Positions 47,783 to 59,589 of a stretch of DNA of 64,000 nucleotides are shown here, in pieces. Under the pieces are notes generated by a model. That model worked only from the letters and a program-made list of their open reading frames with translations. It was not told where the DNA came from and did not search any database. The DNA is taken from assembly GCA_028023455.1 (NCBI GenBank), contig JAQFVV010012405.1, positions 889,677-953,676 on the forward strand, written 5' to 3'. The stretch's first letter is position 1; every line of letters starts with the position of its first letter. This DNA is from Epiperipatus broadwayi. Its lineage: Eukaryota; Onychophora; Udeonychophora; Euonychophora; Peripatidae. A program made the position numbers and the translations under genes.

Positions 47783-50295
47783 TGAGCAAATGAAAGAGGT
47801 AATTAATTTCTGACTCTTTTTTCGTTTATGTAAAACAAATCTTACACTTGTTCGGCGGTTTTGGTATAGCGCCATCTTTTGGACATATATATATATATAA
47901 TTTAAAATATTCAAGAATTTCCAAGCATATATCTATAATCATCAGTGTATATGATCTCACATATGCATTGATATCATGTTTAAACTTAGCAAAATTAATT
48001 CAACAACAAGGAATGATAATGATGGTTTTGATTATTAAAATCACTCCAAAGTATTTTGTTTGTTTTGGGTTTCTATTTGCAGAAACTCCATTTTCCAAAC
48101 CTTCTCAAACAGAGAACATCATTTACCAATTTCTTCCATAACATCCAGCACATCTCTCAGTGCTTCGCATATTCTCAGAGTTATGGATATTTTTATGTAT
48201 GCATGCTAAGGTTATGAAAAAATTGATTAATAAATAATAAAATAACCATTTATTAACAAAACAAAGTGGTAAGTCATTTTATTGTAGCTCAGTTAAGTAA
48301 ATTTCAATTGTAAATTCTCCATCTTGCATAAAATTATTAAGATGGTTGTAATAAAGGATTCATATATTTTATTCTCTCTTTGTTTAATAATTTCATAATC
48401 AATCATAGGACAATCAATCAGTTCCAACCAATGAATTCCTATATTTATTTTCCCATTCATTAATTTCATGTATAAATATAAGAAGTCAAGTGAAAAATAA
48501 CTCATTCTTTAAATTACTTTCAATTTAAGTTTATGATAATAATTTACAGATAAATACAGAATACTCTTATTTAAAATTGAATTTATTTTAATCTTTGGAA
48601 ATTTAATACCTTTTAATATTAGAAACATATTTTTTTTAATATCTGAATATCTTACTGTTTATCATCTTTAGTATTTTCCCTTCAAGGTTTTACATGTGTT
48701 TTCTTTTTCATAATTACCTTGACTCTTTCATACTTTTTCTTCTCTTCACACCTAGATTAAATAGATTAGCTTTGTATTAGTGTTACTATGTATCAAATAC
48801 ATGTAAGTTTTCAGCAATTTACTGCTTAGTCTGGTCTTTTCCTTTTCTGGTTGATTATAAGAATTAAATTATGTACTATAATTTCTCATAGGCTTTTTTT
48901 TTTTACTGAACTGGATGCTATGCTTAGGTTTTCAATTGATATGCTGTTTGTTTGTTTTTTTCTAGCCACTCATGTTAAAAGATTTTCTAATGTAATAAAA
49001 TATGTTTACAGCATCTCTTTTATTAGCAGAAAGGCAATTTTTTCCTGTATAGAACATTTCTACTATTTTATTATATATTTTGCATCATAGAATTTCAATA
49101 ATCCTCACTGGAAAGCTGACTGTTCAGTGATCAACTGTTTTTGACTACCCTATTATCTACCATAGTACCATAATGCACATTATCTTCTTTGTTATCTACA
49201 GCACCTATCATAATGACAGCTAATCTCAGACCCCAAAGAAAAATTTTCTCTTATATTCTTGATTTGCTTTCTTTTGTTTATGTATTAGAAAAAGAAAATT
49301 CTTTGACAACATTTTTTAATGTATTAATAATAATAAAAAAATGTTAATTCATAATTCTTTTTTCTTTATTTGAAATCACCATATTCTTTTCTATCAAATT
49401 CCATAAGATTTTATTTCAGCATGATTTCAACAAGTTAAACTAAAAATCTCAACATAGGATTTTATTTATTAATTGTGTATTTTCTTCATCTCTATTGTAT
49501 ATAGTTATGTGTAGGTACACGTGTGTTATTCTGCCACTATGGTTATTATATATAAAAAATAAAGAATTTGTGTGTTGTATTATGATATGTTCAAATGTAT
49601 AGATGCTCATAGTTTATAAATTTAATAAATTATTTTTATTTCTTTATGCGTATATATTTTCTAAAGGTGTGATGCAAGCATACACCCAAAGCATTTTTTA
49701 AAAAAATCTTTGAATCAGCTTTAAGAATGTATAACATTATTAAAATGCACAGTCTTTCATGGTTTACTAATTCTAAAGTCATAATAAATTTGTAATACTA
49801 TAAAACAATATTTTTGATCCAACAGAAATTAAATCTCTTTTGTATTGTTACTTATTAGTCACTTGATGAGATCTATTTTTTAAATTAATTTTCATGTTTA
49901 CACTCTGGTGCTTTTATGGCATGTGATTTATTTACCAGATGGTACTATATAAGACAAACCAATGACCAATGAGAAAAAAAACTAATTGATATAAAATAAT
50001 AATATCATCTATATTATTATGATATTAATATTATATGGATTTGGCAATGCAATAAGAAAGATAAAGTTATAATACTTCATAAAGAAGAGAAAAGATACTG
50101 GAAATAGAGTTGAATAAGAAGTAACAAGTAAAACATTGATAGATAGATATATATGAATGGCTGCATGGAACATATAAAAAACATCAAGAATTTAATAGAC
50201 TATGTTAAAAAAAGAAAAGTAAAGAAACAGTGAACTATTTAAATGAAAGGAAAAGGTTTGAATTTAGCCATTGAGATTTGGAAATATAAATAGAA
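47783..50295. other. AT-rich DNA without recognisable gene
   Basis: TATAGCGCCATCTTTTGG at 47865-47882 resembles the AGTGCCATCT motif near other repeats. The hydrophobic open frames at 47848-48141 and 48851-49090 are expected from T-rich DNA and show no family features. Confidence 0.45.
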
Positions 50296-50334
50296 GTTCT
50301 GAAGAAGATTGCTGGGGCAATCGAAACTGTCAAT
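50296..50334 (+). ncRNA. Hammerhead-like motif, weak
   Basis: CTGAAGA (50299-50305) is followed by A, a perfect hairpin GATTGC-TGGG-GCAATC, GAAA (50323-50326) and CTGTC. Stem I has only about three pairs (GTT with AAT). One extra A lies before stem II and stem III is too short to fold alone. It may be a related ribozyme or a terminal hairpin of a retroelement. Confidence 0.35.
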
Positions 50335-51262
50335 AGTGGGTTGTAAAAAAGCATTGTAAAATGTAATAAAAAATATAGATGATATTAATATGATACAAAA
50401 TAAATTGCACATATTTGTTATTGAATTTATAGCAATAATTGTATTAAATAAAAATGTTAAAATAATATCTTCAATAACCAAACCAATAGAAAATGAATAA
50501 ATTTTGTTTTATTTTTTATGTTAGCAATAATTTACCATAAAAATTGCATGAATGCATAAAAATAAATGATATTTTAGCAGGCACAGGAATGTCAAAAACA
50601 TATTTGCAATGATTGAATATAAATAACTCTTTAAATAGTAAAATACAGAGCAGAGACATCTCCAACAATTCTTTAAAGCAAGAGTAAAGAAAAAAACATT
50701 ACAATAGGTTTATCAATTGCTAAATAATGAGGATGTGAACAGTTTTCCATTCTTATTTTACTTCTAGCTAAGAATATTTTGAGACCCATTTACCAATTAA
50801 TATAAAATGATTAACTGGATTGTATATAGGATAATTAGCAAAAAATGCAAAGGTCTGTTGTAGAGAATTTTGTTTACTTATACCAATTTGAACTCAAGTT
50901 ATAGGCATGGATGTCAATGCACTATGTTTAACCATAGATCCTTAATGATTGGAAATATCATGCCTTAATTCATCCATAGATGAATAAGGTAAAACATTTA
51001 AAAAAATAATTTAAATAAAGATAACAAATTTCTATTATTTAAAAACTTTCTATTTACCAAATAAAATTTCATAAAAGAACACATAAACCCAAATAATTAT
51101 TTTTTTTTTTAAAAAAAAGTAAATATCTATAAATTAATAAGCTTAATAGCAATAAGCGATTATTTTTTATTTCTTTATAACATATTTGAGATTGGAATTA
51201 CAATAAGTGATAAAATTAAAGTACCATAATAATATATTTCTTTTACAACACATATAAATTAT
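50335..51262. other. AT-rich DNA without recognisable gene
   Basis: Nothing supportable was seen; A/T homopolymers are common. Confidence 0.5.
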
Positions 51263-51463
51263 TAGAAACCAGTAACCACCTAAACATACCAATATATAGG
51301 TAGTAATCAATATTTCTCACTGTTGTCAAGGCAACCTCTCTCCTTTTAATAATAAGAATGGAAATCCACTCTTACTAATGGTCCAATGAATATATATGGA
51401 CATAACAGTGAGAAATATTGATTACTATCTATATTGGTATGTTTAGGTGGTTACTGGTTTCTA
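51263..51463. mobile_element. Palindromic MITE (family M1), near-complete
   Basis: Arms TAGAAACCAGTAACCACCTA...CTCACTGTT (51263-51324) and AACAGTGAGAAATATTGATT...TTACTGGTTTCTA (51404-51463) match almost perfectly. The centre holds CAAGGCAACCTCTCTCCTTT, shared with the M1 copies at 40701 and 59033. It is non-coding and can form a long hairpin. Confidence 0.8.
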
Positions 51464-51827
51464 TTGGTTATATATTATCCCATTTAGCTTTAAGCATTGT
51501 TTCATTTATTAAATATAAATTAAGAAAAGATTTAGGTATCTAAGATTTTTTCAGATGTTGGTTGACAAGTAATTATTGAAAAATAAATAATAAAATATAA
51601 TAACTGAAAAATAGTATTTTATTTTCAAAAAATCTCTTTCACAGTCTGATGCATTCCCTCAATAATAACAAGAAATAATTATTAGCTGAGGATTGACAGA
51701 GTTAACATATGATCTCATAAATCATTAATTGTCAGGTTTATCATTCTATTACTGCAGCATATCACGAAGAATAATCTCCTGAGTGATAACCCTTCAATTA
51801 TTTTATCATTATCATTTTTAAACATCA

Positions 51828-52700
51828 CTGATCCACTGAAAGATGAAGGTATCTCTATGTTTAACCCCATTTCTCTGATCCCTTGCCTCTCTTTCCAACA
51901 ATACAGCATCAACATTTTTTATTTCATCCATCCATTTTCCATGTGGTCATTTTCTATATTTTTTACAATATTTTGGAATTCAATTTAAGCTTCAACTGTC
52001 CATTTATTAGCACATCTTCTAGCAATATGTCCAATCAGCTCTATTTCAGTCTCTTATTTTTTTATGATATCAGCAATATCTGTTTGTTCATTTTGATTTT
52101 GTCTTTTTATTCCTAGCATTCATCTCTTCATATTTTGTTGAGTTGTCTAAAGTCTCTGTATTGCTCTTTTACTAAGTATCCAAATCTCAGATCCATATAT
52201 GAGCAATGTCTATTCATTTTTGATTTTGTCTTTTATTCCTAGCATTCATCTCTCCATATTTTGAGTTCTCTGTATTACTCTTTTGCTAAGTGTCCAAATC
52301 TCAGGTCCAAAAATAAGAATTGTTTAAACACATTTATTTTAAAAAAAACTCTTTTCAAACATGTATGCATATTTCCTTTAATATCAAGTTATTTCTATCA
52401 AAAGACTCCAACCAAATTTAAATCTATATTAATTTTATCTATTATATTTCAATTGGATTATTAGCCTGACCAAGGCCATTTGTCATCAGTTTCTTTTAAT
52501 TCATAATTATAAATCTTTATTTTCATCTTCTAACAAAATCCATTAAATATTACTTTAGTATTTTTAGCATTTATCTTTTATCCTGCTTGTTGACTTTCAT
52601 GTAACAATTTTTATAACATTTTCTAACTTTCTGAAGCATTGTTTGAAAAAAAAAAAATCACATCATCTGCAAAATGTAGCTAATTTAAATAATCTACGTT
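51828..52700 (-). pseudogene. RTE reverse transcriptase fragment with internal duplication
   Basis: From 52700 downward the minus strand reads ADDVIFFFKQCFRKLENV (motif C region), KFGWSLLIEIT, GPEIWTLSKRVIQRTQNMER, CMLGIKDKIKNEQ, then a second copy of that part (GSEIWILSKRAIQRL...CMLGIKRQNQNEQ), LDILLEDVLINGQLK, and LHLSVDQ near the end. About 115 bp are duplicated in tandem (roughly 52079-52204 and 52207-52308). Many stops are present. The 3' tail is lost. Confidence 0.7.
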
Positions 52701-53239
52701 TACTTTATTCCCTTAACTTTCTATTTTAATCCAGTAAATACTTTTTGTAAAACTGCTGTAAAATGCTTGAGATATTGGAAGGACAATATTAATCTTCTTA
52801 GCATCACCATGTAATCTAATTACTATTATTACACTTTGAAGAATATTGATTAGAATATGACAATATTCTGAATTTAAATCTTGGTAATCCAATCCTTTAG
52901 TCACTGTAAAAATACTTAGAGAATCATAATCCAAATACAAAACATAATGACAGCTCATAATTATTAATCCTATGGTTAGAATCCAAAGTTAATTGTAATT
53001 ATCTTGATAAAGATTTTGTAAAGAACCGATAGAAGATTGATCCAGCTCTAATTTCAAATATCTTCTTCATCGGCATTATTTTTGCATTTTTTCAGCCATG
53101 GTTCATTTTCATCATTTAGCCATTTGATATATGATTTTGACAACAATTTTTATATTTTTTCAAAGCTTCTTTTTGCAAATATCAACGTGTAATTATATGG
53201 CAATATATAATTTGCCTACACTGAATGTTTCTTAAATAT
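52701..53239. other. AT-rich DNA without recognisable gene
   Basis: Nothing supportable was identified. Confidence 0.5.
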
Positions 53240-53540
53240 GTAATTAGAGGGATTTGAATTCAGAATTTTTCAGTCTATTCATTCTCCACTCCATCTCAAG
53301 CAACCAATGCACATGATCATACACATGCAAAAAGGATACATGATCCCCAATATATGCATTTCATGTAATATCAGAGCAATTATGAGCTGGCTTAATTGAT
53401 AAGTGCTGGTTTTGCATGAAATACATATGAGTGGAATCATGTATCTCTTTCGAATGTGTGTGGTCATGTGTATTGGTTGCTTGAGATAGAGTGAAGGATG
53501 AATAGACTGAAAAATCCTGAGTTCAAATTCCTCTAATCAA
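53240..53540. mobile_element. 300-bp fold-back element with tRNA-like boxes
   Basis: The left arm (from 53241, TAATTAGAGGGATTTGAATT) and the right arm (to 53539, CAAATTCCTCTAATCA) are inverted copies over about 145 bp each with a tiny loop. In plus orientation GAGCTGGCTTAATTGATAAG (box-A-like) and CTGAGTTCAAATTCC (box-B-like) are present near 53389 and 53517. It may be two head-to-head SINE-like units or one palindromic terminal repeat. Confidence 0.7.
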
Positions 53541-54131
53541 ATATCAATAATAATTTCATTACTTTCTGGATCTTTTTCCTCTCTCATAGATGTAATTGCA
53601 TTTTCGTTTGTTCAGTTAAGATGCTGGGCAATTCAGAAGATAATTATTTTATTTGTACTTCTCAACATCATCACAAACAATTCAGAAAGCAACAAATTGT
53701 CAATTATTTTACATGCAAGTGCACACATATTTACTAAATGTGCAATTCTTATTATAAATGAACATATATATATATTTCTGTATAGATAGAAATATTTGTA
53801 TTCATTTTTTATAAATTTATTAGATATGTGCATCTAAAATATCAGTTATTCAGAAAGTCTATCATAAATTTAAAAGACTAAATAAATAAAAATATAAAAA
53901 AAGTAACCCTCATAATACAAACACTCAAAATCATGCGGACAATAAAAATATATTTAATTTTTAACAACATGGGGGGGGGGGGATTACAGAATTAAGATAG
54001 TTAATAATAATGTAAAATATCTACTAAAAGTCATATTTTTATATGTTTGAAAAGTATATTTTTCGACCTATGAAGAAATTAAAATTAAAAAAAAAATAGA
54101 TAATAGAGTATATAATAAATATAAAATAATA
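53541..54131. other. AT-rich DNA without recognisable gene
   Basis: A poly-G run lies near 53971-53982. Nothing else was seen. Confidence 0.5.
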
Positions 54132-54133
54132 TA

Positions 54134-55064
54134 CACCTGGGTCTCGTTTTATGCGAATTATTTTAATGCGATTTTGAAGTTATGTGATTTGTGTTTCTTC
54201 TTAATATCTTTCATATTTCACTATATTTATTAGATATCAAGAAATTTAAATTATTAATAACTTATTTTGACTTGAAATACTTTTTTTTTTCAAAAATATT
54301 AAAAAATATATAACATTATATATTATATATTATATTGAATATGGCCTGAAGCTGCATTTAGAATAAATATTAGCTTCTATGTAATAACCTACTTATACTA
54401 ATGAGTAAATAATAATAATAGATTTATATTTACATATAAAAATATCGCAATAAATAGTCAAAAATTTTAAACTTTTAAAACGTATTTTATTAATTATAAC
54501 AGAAATAAATAATTTTTTAGATTTTTAAAATAAATAATAACTAAGATTTTATTGATTTTATAAACTGAAAATAATCTTTCTAATGATAATCTATAATTTT
54601 TTTGTTTTGATTACAATCTCATTTTTTTAATATAGAAACAAAAAATCATTAACACAGCTCAAGACTGAAAGTGGTGCTAGTTGTATGTCACATGACGAAT
54701 CTGATTTCTTAACATTTCCCAAACGAACCCGCATATTGTCAAATAGTCATACAACCTCTAATGATTAAAATATGTATGAAAAATGTAAAATTAAATACTG
54801 TAGTTCATAAAAAAAGTAAAAACAGTTTGTCTTGTATTTTTTTTCTTCAAATATTTGAAATATTTTATTAGTCATACTTTATTTCCTTATTTTTTTAATG
54901 CGAATTTTAAAGTAATTTTTCCTTCTTGCTTTGCTTTTATGTGATTTCTGAAAATTACAACCCCCTATCCCCATTTTTCAAGGTAAGTTAAGTCTATTTT
55001 TGTGCAATTTCTTTTGTGCGTGTTTTCTGAGGAACCTATCTACGCATAAAACGAGACCCAGGTG
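54134..55064. mobile_element. pogo/Tigger-like MITE, 931 bp
   Basis: The ends are perfect inverted repeats of 22 bp, beginning CACCTGGGTCTCGTTTTATG then CG, flanked by TA on both sides (54132-54133 and 55065-55066). Inside the left end lies TTTTAATGCGATTTTGAAGT; inside the right, CCCCCTATCCCC and GAACCTATCTACGC. TA duplication and the CTCGTTTTATGCG terminus are typical of the Tigger branch of pogo elements. No transposase frame remains, so it is non-autonomous. Confidence 0.85.
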
Positions 55065-55066
55065 TA

Positions 55067-55564
55067 TATATAATAATACCAATTAGCCACTCAAAAAAGA
55101 GGATACCCATTCCAACTCCAAAGAAAAAACAGGAGAGAGAAAAAAATACTCTGAAAATATATATGTTTAAGAAATGCAGATTATACTTTTTTAAAAAATC
55201 AAATAAAGCATATGAATGTAATATTTATTATTACTATTTGCATATGAGAATCACTGGGGACAAAATTTTTGTTGCATCCACAAAAACACTTGTTCTTACT
55301 TAACTCGAGTGTGCTGATGTCAAATCTGATATTAATTTTTCTCTGTATGCTACAGTTTTTTTGCAATTCAAGATTTTAGGTTTTCTCTTATTGTAAATTT
55401 TTCAACATTTAGTTTAACATAATGAAGTAGAATGTCTTCTTGGGCATCAGCTTTGTGAAAATATAATAATTTATATAATGCAGTAAATACACTAAAAGAT
55501 ATGATTGCATCAGAATTTGTCTACAATTTTGAAATAGGACAATTTTTATGTCATTATAATGTTC
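55067..55564. other. Region downstream (minus) of the cysteine-rich frame
   Basis: Beyond the stop at 55565 the minus strand reads EHYNDIKIVL, which looks like continued homology, and then loses resemblance. A 29-codon stretch (KADAQEDILLHYVKLNVEKF) lies in another frame near 55370-55450. Confidence 0.45.
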
Positions 55565-56458
55565 TCACATATGAGTTGAATGACCAATTGGAACTGCTGC
55601 ATAAACATTACCATTGTGTAGGAGAACACATTTCAGACTCCATTTAGAGCTGTCAAGAAATAGCTGCCATTCTGTCAGACTGTAAATGGTAACATCTAGC
55701 GGTCTGAGAAGACTACTGATATCATGACAGTAAACAAAGTATTTGTCTTCGGAAAAAAAGTCCACAAAAATTTGTTCACACTTTCTGAAATGGGATACTT
55801 TAGCTGACTGATGAAAATTATTTTCTTGAAGCCTGGAGGCTAATAACTCAGCTGCTTTCTTTGATAGACCCAAATCTCTTACTAAGTCATTTAATTCGGG
55901 TTGGCTAAACTGCTGAGGGATTGATGACTGCCTGGCATCAGAAGAAGACCCTTCAGATTCTACAACAATTTCCTCATGCATCTTATCAAAATACACTTGA
56001 TCACCATAATCACTATCTTTGTCCTTAGAAGAAATAAAACCATTGAAAACTGAAACTGGGAGTGTCTCCAAGTGTGGGATAGATTGTATTGCTGAAGGAA
56101 TATTAGGATATGCGATCATATGCCATTTTTTCTTGCTGGTGCCCTTTGTATGGATCAGACAGAAATAACAGTCACTGCTGTGATCCTTAGGTTCATGTGA
56201 AACCATGGGAATACCCAAAGACATTCCTTTGCATTTTCCTTTTGTGCAGTCACAAAGCATTTCCTTACAATTATGACACACTATATGAGGAGTCCAATTC
56301 TTGTCTTGATTGCCATGGGGAACTTGAAAATAGGCAATATATGCATGTGTCACAAATGATAAAATATTGCACCTTTGACGATCAAGTGTGTAATAGCCAC
56401 ATATATAACAGAAGGTGTCGGGACTATTCTTACATTTATGCCTACTTGAAGAAGCCAT
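55565..56458 (-). pseudogene. Cysteine-rich element-associated protein, truncated by an in-frame stop
   Basis: The 297-codon frame starts MASSSRHKCKNSPDTFCYIC. Cysteine pairs at residues 17/20, 61/64 and 97/100, with C9, C69, C71 and C76, suggest zinc-binding knuckles. The middle (about 140-185) is acidic and Ser-rich; a helical segment (QPELNDLVRDLGLSKKAAEL) follows, then SLKCVLLHNGNVYAAVPIGH. From memory, this layout matches a multicopy family of larger proteins in arthropods and cnidarians, apparently transposon-linked, without assigned function. The TGA at 55565-55567 falls where relatives continue, and the next codons (EHYNDIK) still fit. Hence a truncated copy, not a complete gene. No introns or operon context were seen. 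Confidence 0.6.
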
Positions 56459-57208
56459 GATTTAATCTGAAAACAAAATAAGAGGGTGTTTTTATCAGAT
56501 AATATTTTTTACATTTAAAAACAACTACAATTAACTGTAACAAAAGAAATTAAAATTTTATAAAAACTAGAGAGCATGCACCAAAAAATGGATTTCAGAT
56601 TTGGAATCAGCGATGCAGAAATATATAGAAAAAGTTCTAAAACCTTATGCAACAGAAAATGAAAAAAAAAAATGTTGCAATTACATAATTTATTTACAAA
56701 AAATATAAATAGATTCTGTCATCTTTGTGTATATAAAAAATAGTAATTATGACTAAAATATGTAAATATAGACAATTGAGAGATTTTAGTATGTTTCCTT
56801 GTTAAAGATCATTACTAATATCCATATATAATTTACAAGATGATCGCTGTATATTTATCATTTTGAGTCAAGTTGCAAATGAGATTGTAATTGTCTTTAT
56901 TAATTTAATCATAATATATATATCTGTCATTAAACATAATCTATTTTAGTGTGTTTGCACTTTGACAGCAAACAGATCGCATTTCAAGATTCTTATATAT
57001 GAAGCTTAGGCTACATTTCTAGTGTGTTTGGCAAGTGTTTCAACAGCTAGAAAATTGTAAAGTTATGTCCAGTTAAAATACTTTTATAATGAATAGTGAT
57101 AGTTTTTAAAGTCAATCTTTATAAGAGAGTGCACTAGAATCTGCATAGTATATGGTTTATTTAATTACAATAGATAAAAAAAAAAAAGAGAGAGATATCC
57201 AACATTTC
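56459..57208. other. AT-rich DNA upstream (minus) of the cysteine-rich frame
   Basis: No recognisable promoter or coding sequence was seen. Confidence 0.5.
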
Positions 57209-57355
57209 AATAAAAATAATAATTATTATTAAAAACATTAACATCTCTTTATATAAATACATCTACTATTTTATTTTTAAACCTAGCAGATGTATTTATA
57301 TAAAGAGATGGTAATGTTTTTTCATCATCATCATCATCATGATAATAATAATAAT
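57209..57355. repeat. Hairpin-forming inverted repeat
   Basis: AACATTAACATCTCTTTATA...CATCT is mirrored by AGATG...TATAAAGAGATGGTAATGTT. Outer AATAATTATTATT and AATAATAATAATT are also complementary. A (CAT/TCA)n run lies in the right part (57323-57340). It is possibly a small palindromic MITE. Confidence 0.7.
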
Positions 57356-58936
57356 TGGAATGATGTAAGTAGATATAAATTAACATTCCTACTTATACAC
57401 AAAAATATTTACGTAGAACTTTGAATTTAATAAATGTAAAAATATTGGCATCTGTGTAAATAGAGCTGTTGTTTTGCGTGTTATGTGTGATATTATTCAA
57501 ATGGAAATGCCAGCAAAAATAAAGAGATTTCTTCAAAACTAAAAGCTTTAGTTTAGAACTTTTGTGTTTCATTACTTAACATTTAATTATTACAGCTTAT
57601 TGTAAACTATAACAACAGTATGAAATGCATCATGGTAGCCATTTGTTCTTTAAAGATGTTTTGATGCTTGTGATTAGAAAGTATGTGGTAAAATGAAAGT
57701 TACAATTACATAACATTTAAAAAAAAAACTCTTTGCTTTATTGTTTATATGAATACAAAATGTGTTAATACTTTGAATTGAATTATTATTTGTACAATCA
57801 TAAATTCAATAGCTAATTTACTAAATAAATATAATTTGATAATATATATAGCATGTTTATGCGATATATAAAGAGGTATAGTATATATATAAAGTGATTA
57901 TAATACACTAAAATAAAATTTTGAAATATAAAATTAGAATATTACAAATTTAAAAAAATGAAATTGGTATATAGATATGTACATATTTATGTGTGTGTGA
58001 GTATGTGAACATGCATTTAAATATATCTATAAATACAATGAAAATCATCAGTTTCAAAAAGGTGAAAACAAAAATAATGTACTATATACTGAAAACAGAA
58101 TATTGAAAATTATTAAGAATTATAAATTAAAGCAAATTAATGGTTATTATTTACTAAAATACCTTAAAACACAAGTCATATTTTATAATTCTAAACATTC
58201 CAGATGTACTATTTATATATTGTGTATATATAATGTTAATATCATAGTAAATACATATATTTAAAATCTAATGCTATAATAAAGTATAGTAGTGAGATAT
58301 TTGCAGCCTTTTTTGGATTTCGGTTTGTAACAAATTTAATTTTAATTTTACAAATTATAAAACATAAAGAGTTTTAAATCATTAGTCAAAATATTAAATA
58401 TCCCCAAAATGTTTTAAAATACTATTTGTTTTGAAAACAATTTTTCATTGGTGTTGTTTTGAGTAAACATTCCATATCAAAACATGATATGATGTGATAT
58501 TAACAAAAGTTTGTATTTTTATTAGATTCCATGACTTTAAGCTATGTTTAGTGTAATTTCTAGCTTAACACCCCCCCCCTTTTGTTTAATTAAAAAATTT
58601 TGTTCTAAACAAATAATAGATATATAAATAAACCAGTATAATTAAATAATATTTATGTATATACAAAAATGTTTGCAATGAATTAAAATTCAAAAATGAG
58701 TACTGAGAAGCATTTTTGAAAAAATATGACTTCAGTAGTATTTACAAGTCTTTACTTTGTCCAAAGAAAATATCAGAGAGAAAAAAGCATTGCTGGTATT
58801 CATTTTAAAAAAATATGTGGGAAAATATTGCATTAGAACTGTGACTTATTAATGTTTGATAAAATAAACAATTTAAAAAACAATATATCCAGGAACAATG
58901 TAATATTATTTATATAAAGCTAATAGTTGCAATATG
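57356..58936. other. AT-rich DNA without recognisable gene
   Basis: Only simple AT sequence and a poly-C run near 58570-58578 were noted. Confidence 0.5.
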
Positions 58937-59000
58937 TAGCTGCTTTCCAAGGAGCCACCTCGGGTTCACCTCCCAGTCAATGCTTTGACATATATATATA
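58937..59000 (+). mobile_element. SINE family 1, truncated
   Basis: TAGCTGCTTTCCAAGGAGCC, then CTCGGGTTCACCTCCCAGTC and AATGCTTTGACATATATATA, match the anticodon-side to tail part of the SINE at 10553. The A-box end and part of the middle are missing. Confidence 0.65.
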
Positions 59001-59032
59001 AGAAATAATAAGACAATAGACTCTAGGCTTTT

Positions 59033-59589
59033 ATAGGTTTATAAATGTAGATGTTAACAATCAACCTTTAAACCAGGGGTCCCCAAACATATGCCCGCAG
59101 GCACCATGGTGCCCGCAGACCATTTTACGTGTGCCCGCTGCTATCCAAACATAATAAAAAATTATTTATCTGATACAAATAAATTTAATTTTTAAAATTT
59201 CTTATAAATTATTGTATTATATTGTAATCAAATTGTAGAGCATACTATACTTTTACAGCGTAAAAATATAATAAACGTTACTTATATGTTAAAATTTTAT
59301 TTTTGAAATAAATATTTTTTTGTATATTATGTGTATTATTAATAATATCCAACAATAAATTTACATTGAAAAAATAAATGGTGCCTGCCACCTGGCCGGT
59401 ATTATAGAATATGCTCTTAAGTGTAAAAAGGTTGAGGACCCCTGCTTTAAACTATCAACAATCTCAACTTGTAGCCAAGGCAACATCCTTTAATAATAAA
59501 GGTACTACCTTTATCATTAAAGGAGGTTGCCTTGATTACAGTTTAAGATGGTTGATAGCTTAAGGGTTGATTGTTATCATATTTATAAA
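59033..59589. mobile_element. Palindromic MITE (family M1), interrupted by a nested MITE
   Basis: The outer parts ATAGGTTTATAAATGTAGAT...CCTTTAAAC (59033-59073) and TATCAACAATCTCAACTTGT...TTATAAA (59453-59589) join into one near-palindrome centred on AAAGGTACTACCTTT. The core CCAAGGCAACATCCTTTAAT matches the other M1 copies. A hAT-like element sits in the left arm. Confidence 0.8.
59074..59444. mobile_element. hAT-like MITE, 371 bp, with perfect 8-bp target duplication
   Basis: The element starts CAGGGGTCCCCAAACATATG and ends GGTTGAGGACCCCTG, short inverted ends of the hAT type. CTTTAAAC is duplicated exactly at 59066-59073 and 59445-59452; 8-bp duplications are characteristic of hAT. Internal GC-rich ends (TGCCCGCAGGCACCATGGTG) surround an AT-rich middle. 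It has no coding capacity. Confidence 0.92.

Noticed and set aside
56197-56460. 87-codon plus-strand frame opposite the cysteine-rich protein
   Set aside because: Antisense shadow of the 55565-56458 frame.
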